A stretch of 64,000 bases of DNA from Hahella sp. KA22 (GTDB taxonomy: Bacteria; Pseudomonadota; Gammaproteobacteria; Pseudomonadales; Oleiphilaceae): the NCBI RefSeq assembly GCF_004135205.1, contig NZ_CP035490.1:2187501-2251500 (forward strand), given 5' to 3'. The position numbers and the translations under genes are program-made. Shown here in pieces: positions 60,069 through 64,000 of this stretch. Numbering within the stretch: the first letter of the stretch is position 1; each line of letters opens with the position of its first letter. The notes below the pieces were generated by a model. That model saw only the letters and a list, made by a program, of their open reading frames with translations. It ran no database searches and was not told the DNA's origin.

Positions 60069-62546
60069 TCAGGCGGCGGGCGCCTGAGTCGATTGTGTTT
60101 CAATGGCGACTTGCAGAATACTCTGGCGCAGCTCGGCATTCAGCACCAGGCGCGCATCTTCCGCGATATTGTCGAGGTCTTCGTCGTAAACGATATGTCC
60201 TTCTTCATCCACCTGAATGATTTCGTTGCTTTTCAGATTGTTGATGAAGTTGCGGAACAAGGCTTTATCAAAGAACTCCGGCGCGTTGAGGCCATACAGG
60301 ATGGACATGCGCTCCGCCATAGACGTGCTCTGCTCCTCCAGCGCATTGGCGGTGATCGCGCCTTTGCCATGACGACGCAGAATAGCGATGGCGATGTAGT
60401 AACGCTCCAGAGTCGGGATGATGGTTTTCGCCAGCGCGTTGAGCAGAACGAATTCGCGGGAGCCGGCCATGGGGCGATACAGGTTGTTCTTGTCTTTCAG
60501 CAGCAGGTTGCTTTCACACAACGTCTCTATCCAGCGTTCGATTTCCGGGTCCACATCATCCTTGTGCCAGCGCAGGAACAGCTCTGACTTGATGTAGGGG
60601 TAGATCGAACTCACCAGCCACACCAGCTTGGTGCGATCCATGGTGCTGTTGTTCTGGAACAAACTGGCGACCAGCGCGGGCAGCGCCAGGAAGTGCAGAA
60701 TGTTGTTGCGATAGTAGGTCAGCAAAATAGCGCTGGAGCCTTCCAGGCTGATGATGTCGCCCAGCTTTTGATTCTGACGCAGCGCCAGACCCATGCTTTC
60801 GGTGTATTTGACCCAGTCCGCGCCGCAGCCTTCCGGGAAACTCATTTCGTTGCTGTAGGGGTGCATACGCAGCAGCGACACCACCGCGTCGCAATGGTCC
60901 GCCAGCATTTTTTCGTCCATCGCCTGTTTAGGCGTGGCCAGCAACAGGGTGGCGACTATGTTAATGGGGTTGAGCGCCGCTGCGTTATTGATGCGGGTGG
61001 CCACCATTTCCGACAGTTCGTCAATCATGTGCGGCAGCCACTTGGGACGCGCTTCTTGATCGTAGGCCTGCTCGCGCCAGTGCGGCTGTACTTTATCGAG
61101 CACATCGGACAGTGCGAAGGGCTCGCCGAAGTTGACGCTGACGCGTCCAAAGGAGTTGCGCAGGTTACGCAGGGATTTGAACAGGCCGAAAATGTTTTCG
61201 TCTTTTTTCTTCTTGCCGCGCAGCTCGCCAAGATAAGAGCGCGCCTCCAGGATTTTCTCGTACCCGATATATACCGGCACGAAGGTAATCGGCTTTTTGT
61301 AGTTACGCAGATAGCTGCGCACGGTCATCATCAACATGCCTGCTTTCGGCTGCAACGTGCGCCCGGTGCGGCTGCGCCCGCCTTCCACGAAATACTCCAC
61401 TGGATGGCCGCGAGTGAACATGGAATGCATATATTCATTGAATACGGCGGTGTACAGCTTGTTGTTCTTGAAGCTGCGGCGCATGAAGAAGGCGCCGCCC
61501 CGACGCAGGATCGGTCCCACTACCGGCATGTTCAGGTTAATGCCGGCGGCGATATGGGGCACCATCAGGCCATTTCTGTACAGCACGTAAGAGAGCAATA
61601 AATAGTCGATGTGACTGCGATGGCAGGGCACATAGACTACCGCGCTGGACTTGGCGGCTTCTTTCACGGCGTCAATGTTGTTGATGTTGACGCCGTTGTA
61701 AATCTTGTTCCAGACCCAGGTCAGGATGATGTCGAGAAAACGCACCGCGGCGATGGAAACGTTGGAGGCGATTTCGTCCGCGTATTTACGCGCCCGCTCT
61801 TTCGCTTTCTGAGGGGGGATGTTTTCTTTCCGGGCGGTTTCCCGAATAGCGTCCTTGACGGCTGGGCTGCGAATCAGCGTGGACACCAGGGTGCGACGGT
61901 GAGACAGGTCAGGACCGACCACCGCCTGACGCATGCGGCGGAAGTGAACGCGCAGCAAGCGCGCCAGTTTACGGTTGGCGCGTTGCGGGTCCTGGGTGTC
62001 GTCAACGATATAGCGCAGGGAAATTGGTTTGCTGAACTGAATAAAAGTATTGCGCCCGTGAATCATAATAGTGAGGAACTGGCGCAAACGGCCGGCGATG
62101 GACCAGGTGTCCGCCAGCATCAGCTTGAACAGGGAACGCTCTTTCTCAGGCGTCCGGCCCCAGAACAGAGAGACCGGCACGATCTGCACGTCCAGTCCGG
62201 GGTCTTTCTGTGCAGCGCTTACCAATTGCTTCAGACGCTCTGTGATTATTGGGGTATGGCGACGTCGAAACATCTGCCCGCGCTTCTCATATAAAAAGAA
62301 GTGGCTGCGCGATAGGACCGCGTCCCGCAATGTCAGCGGCGCCTGGGAGGAGGGCAGGCCGGCGAGGCGGCACTCCTGCTCCAGCACCAGGCGACTGCTT
62401 AGCGAACTGTGCTGCAGGACGTAGACCACGGGTTTCTCCGGGTCCAGCCCCAACTGCTTGGCGTCGTTGCCGATAACATCCGTCCTGACCCATAAAAATA
62501 GAACTTTGCGGAGCAGGTTAAAGAAAAAAGAAGTGATTCCGAGCAT
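60069..62546 (-). CDS. plsB: Glycerol-3-phosphate acyltransferase
   Basis: 825-aa inner-membrane enzyme that adds the first acyl chain to sn-glycerol-3-phosphate in phospholipid synthesis. Length and motifs match gammaproteobacterial PlsB: HX4D block VPCHRSHIDYLLLSY (~307), GGAFFMRRSF, FVEGGRSRTGRTLQPKAGML and ITFVPVYIGYEKI. ATG 62546 (MLGITSFFFNLLRKVLFLW). Monocistronic, with a hairpin just after the stop. Confidence 0.96.
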   Translation of the reverse strand: MLGITSFFFNLLRKVLFLWVRTDVIGNDAKQLGLDPEKPVVYVLQHSSLSSRLVLEQECRLAGLPSSQAPLTLRDAVLSRSHFFLYEKRGQMFRRRHTPIITERLKQLVSAAQKDPGLDVQIVPVSLFWGRTPEKERSLFKLMLADTWSIAGRLRQFLTIMIHGRNTFIQFSKPISLRYIVDDTQDPQRANRKLARLLRVHFRRMRQAVVGPDLSHRRTLVSTLIRSPAVKDAIRETARKENIPPQKAKERARKYADEIASNVSIAAVRFLDIILTWVWNKIYNGVNINNIDAVKEAAKSSAVVYVPCHRSHIDYLLLSYVLYRNGLMVPHIAAGINLNMPVVGPILRRGGAFFMRRSFKNNKLYTAVFNEYMHSMFTRGHPVEYFVEGGRSRTGRTLQPKAGMLMMTVRSYLRNYKKPITFVPVYIGYEKILEARSYLGELRGKKKKDENIFGLFKSLRNLRNSFGRVSVNFGEPFALSDVLDKVQPHWREQAYDQEARPKWLPHMIDELSEMVATRINNAAALNPINIVATLLLATPKQAMDEKMLADHCDAVVSLLRMHPYSNEMSFPEGCGADWVKYTESMGLALRQNQKLGDIISLEGSSAILLTYYRNNILHFLALPALVASLFQNNSTMDRTKLVWLVSSIYPYIKSELFLRWHKDDVDPEIERWIETLCESNLLLKDKNNLYRPMAGSREFVLLNALAKTIIPTLERYYIAIAILRRHGKGAITANALEEQSTSMAERMSILYGLNAPEFFDKALFRNFINNLKSNEIIQVDEEGHIVYDEDLDNIAEDARLVLNAELRQSILQVAIETQSTQAPAA

Positions 62547-62907
62547 GTAAAATACCGTTTAGCCCTGGCGAAGTGCCCGCTAGTTTAACGACTCCGCCAT
62601 AGACTGGCAAAGCTCGGAAATGCTTGATTTTCAGTGGCTATATTCCGCGAGGATTGGGTTTGCGCAAACTTTCTGCAATGTAATGTAGAAGCGAAATGGG
62701 AATCTTGCAAAGCGGGATGTGACTCCTTATTCTTCTTTCTCTTTGCGTCCTCCTGTTGCGGCTTAACTTTCAAACATTTCATTTAACTTCAATCTGTTGT
62801 GAGGACTGGATTATTGGCGAATGGAATGTGGCAAGGTGTGTTTTAAACAACTTATGCGCCGCCTCTTTGGCGCTCGTTCCTTTATATAGCGAACGCGAGA
62901 CCCTTCA
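62547..62907. other. Divergent intergenic region plsB / ABC operon
   Basis: 361 bp, AT-rich on the plsB side, presumably holding both promoters. No RNA gene, repeat or operator was recognised. Confidence 0.4.
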
Positions 62908-63828
62908 ATGATAAAAATTCAGAATCTGGAAAAGAAATACGGCGATATTCAGGCCGTATCCGGCATTTCTTTTGATATTGCTCCTGGCGAAGTTTTAGGT
63001 TTTTTAGGTCCAAACGGCGCGGGCAAAACCACCACCATGCGGATGATTACCGGTTATGTGCAACCCAGCGGCGGTTCCGTCAGCGTGATGGGCGTTGATG
63101 TGGCCCAGGCGCCGCAACAGGCCCAGCGAATTATGGGCTATCTGCCGGAAGGCGCGCCCTTGTACGGGGAAATGACCGTGGCGGCCTTCTTGAATTTTGT
63201 CGGTAAGGTGCGCGGTCTGCGCGGGGCGCAGCTGAAACAGCGCATAGAGCAGGTAGTCGTTCAGGTTTCCCTTCAGCACGTCATGCAACAACCGATTGAA
63301 ACCCTGTCCAAGGGCTTCAAGCGTCGCGTCGGACTGGCGCAGGCGCTGATTCATGATCCGCAGGTGCTGATTCTTGACGAGCCCACGGACGGACTGGACC
63401 CCAACCAGAAGCACGAAGTGCGCAAACTGATCCAGAATCTCTCCAAAGACAAGATTGTGGTGATCTCCACACACATATTGGAAGAGGTCGATGCGCTGTG
63501 CTCCCGCGTGGTGATCATTTCCAAGGGTCGTATCGTCGCCAATAGCACGCCGGCCGAACTGGCCACGCAGTCCCGTTTCCACAAGGCGATATTCCTGCGC
63601 TTCTCCCAGGCCTATGAGGCGCTGGCGTCGCTGGAGGCGTTGCCGGAAGTCGGCAGTGTTGAACAGGTGGACGATGCGAGCTATCTGCTTTTCGCAGCGC
63701 CGGATAAAGCGCCGCTGCACGCCGTCAATCAGCTTATCCACTCCCGCAACTGGGATGTGGAGGAGCTTCACGTAGAACGCGGCAGACTGGATGACGTATT
63801 CCGTCGCTTGACCATGGAGGCGGCATGA
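62908..63828 (+). CDS. ABC-2 type transporter ATP-binding protein (GldA/NosF-like)
   Basis: 306-aa ATPase. Walker A GPNGAGKTTTMRMI (~33-46), signature LSKGFKRRVGLAQALIHDP, Walker B VLILDEPTDGLDP, then the switch His in VVISTHILEEV. The C-terminal ~85 residues form the accessory domain seen in GldA-like ATPases. Its stop overlaps the start of an ABC-2 permease (ATGA). The substrate is unknown; in the Gld-like family the operon continues with a second permease/auxiliary protein outside the window. Confidence 0.93.
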   Translation: MIKIQNLEKKYGDIQAVSGISFDIAPGEVLGFLGPNGAGKTTTMRMITGYVQPSGGSVSVMGVDVAQAPQQAQRIMGYLPEGAPLYGEMTVAAFLNFVGKVRGLRGAQLKQRIEQVVVQVSLQHVMQQPIETLSKGFKRRVGLAQALIHDPQVLILDEPTDGLDPNQKHEVRKLIQNLSKDKIVVISTHILEEVDALCSRVVIISKGRIVANSTPAELATQSRFHKAIFLRFSQAYEALASLEALPEVGSVEQVDDASYLLFAAPDKAPLHAVNQLIHSRNWDVEELHVERGRLDDVFRRLTMEAA

Positions 63829-64000
63829 ACGGCGTAGGCATTGTTTTCAAACGTGAGCTGCTGAGTTACGTCTCGACCTCACTGGCGTATCTGTTTACGG
63901 TCATTTTTCTGGTGTTGAGCGGCATCTTCACCTTCTATCTGGGCCACTTTTTTGAGCGCGGACAGGCGGATCTGGAAGCCTTTTTCAACTACATCCCCTG
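63825..64000 (+). CDS. ABC-2 permease, N-terminal part only
   Basis: Starts MNGVGIVFKRELLSYVSTSL with the first transmembrane helix AYLFTVIFLVLSGIFTFYLG; truncated by the window end after ~58 residues. The opening (FKRELLSYVSTSLAYLF) is typical of GldF/ABC-2 permeases paired with the upstream ATPase. Overlaps that gene's stop by 4 bp. Confidence 0.88.
   Translation, partial: MNGVGIVFKRELLSYVSTSLAYLFTVIFLVLSGIFTFYLGHFFERGQADLEAFFNYIP

Noticed and set aside
60693-61601. Plus-strand open frame (302 codons)
   Set aside because: Antisense shadow of plsB.
62585-62782. 65-codon minus-strand frame upstream of plsB
   Set aside because: No ribosome site or family; lies in the promoter region between plsB and the ABC operon.
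1-64000. tRNA or rRNA genes
   Set aside because: No cloverleaf-like or rRNA-like sequence was recognised on reading; a tRNAscan/Infernal run would be decisive.

Overview
The window comes from a chromosome of moderately high GC content belonging to a gammaproteobacterium. The housekeeping genes support this: a long-form LeuA, a divergent fabR/FabG-like pair, PlsB with an HX4D active site, EI-Ntr (PtsP) and a SlyA/MarR-like regulator. The large Ysc-type type III secretion (T3SS) locus, the PEP-CTERM protein and the overall style fit a marine Hahella-like organism. That last assignment is from memory and was not tested by a search.

Layout. 1-6.7 kb: leuA (cut by the window edge), an Lrp/AsnC regulator, a MarR/SlyA regulator with a TTAGCTAGCTAA palindrome, a DHA2 drug-efflux protein, and a high-molecular-weight FabG-like reductase divergent from a FabR-type repressor. 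6.7-22.5 kb: left half of the T3SS locus, with an LcrR-like gene, a large XRE-STAND-type regulator divergent from an ECF sigma factor, a 1,046-aa putative effector with its CesT-like chaperone, a second chaperone, and a complete sctC-D-E-F-G-I-J-K-L operon. 22.6-30.3 kb: a non-T3SS interruption with a GNAT gene, a histone-deacetylase-like gene split and partly deleted by an IS5/IS427-type element plus about 4.7 kb of cargo (three unrecognised genes), and a periplasmic solute-binding protein. 30.4-48.4 kb: right half of the T3SS locus. The minus-strand operon sctN-O-P-Q-R-S-T-U diverges from sctW-sycN-(STAS gene)-sctX-sctY-sctV. After a good terminator comes the translocon operon lcrG-like, tip protein, SycD/LcrH chaperone, YopB-like and YopD-like.

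48.4-54.3 kb holds accessory genes: a PEP-CTERM protein, three unrecognised genes with membrane segments or a simple-sequence repeat between them, a GFA-family protein and an SRAP/YedK peptidase. 54.5-64 kb is housekeeping and signalling: ptsP, a hybrid histidine kinase converging with a NarL-type regulator, plsB, and the start of an ABC-2 transporter operon.

Together the T3SS genes encode an apparently complete Ysc-family injectisome: secretin, inner rings, needle, rod, export gate, ATPase complex, C-ring, ruler, gatekeeper, tip and translocon. Four features are unusual. The ruler SctP is 1,352 aa long and carries thirteen exact 50-residue repeats. A STAS-domain gene is translationally coupled into the gatekeeper/export-gate operon. 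The tip protein in the LcrV slot is short and EspA-like. No ExsA-type activator is visible; instead an XRE-STAND protein and an ECF sigma factor flank a long non-coding control region.
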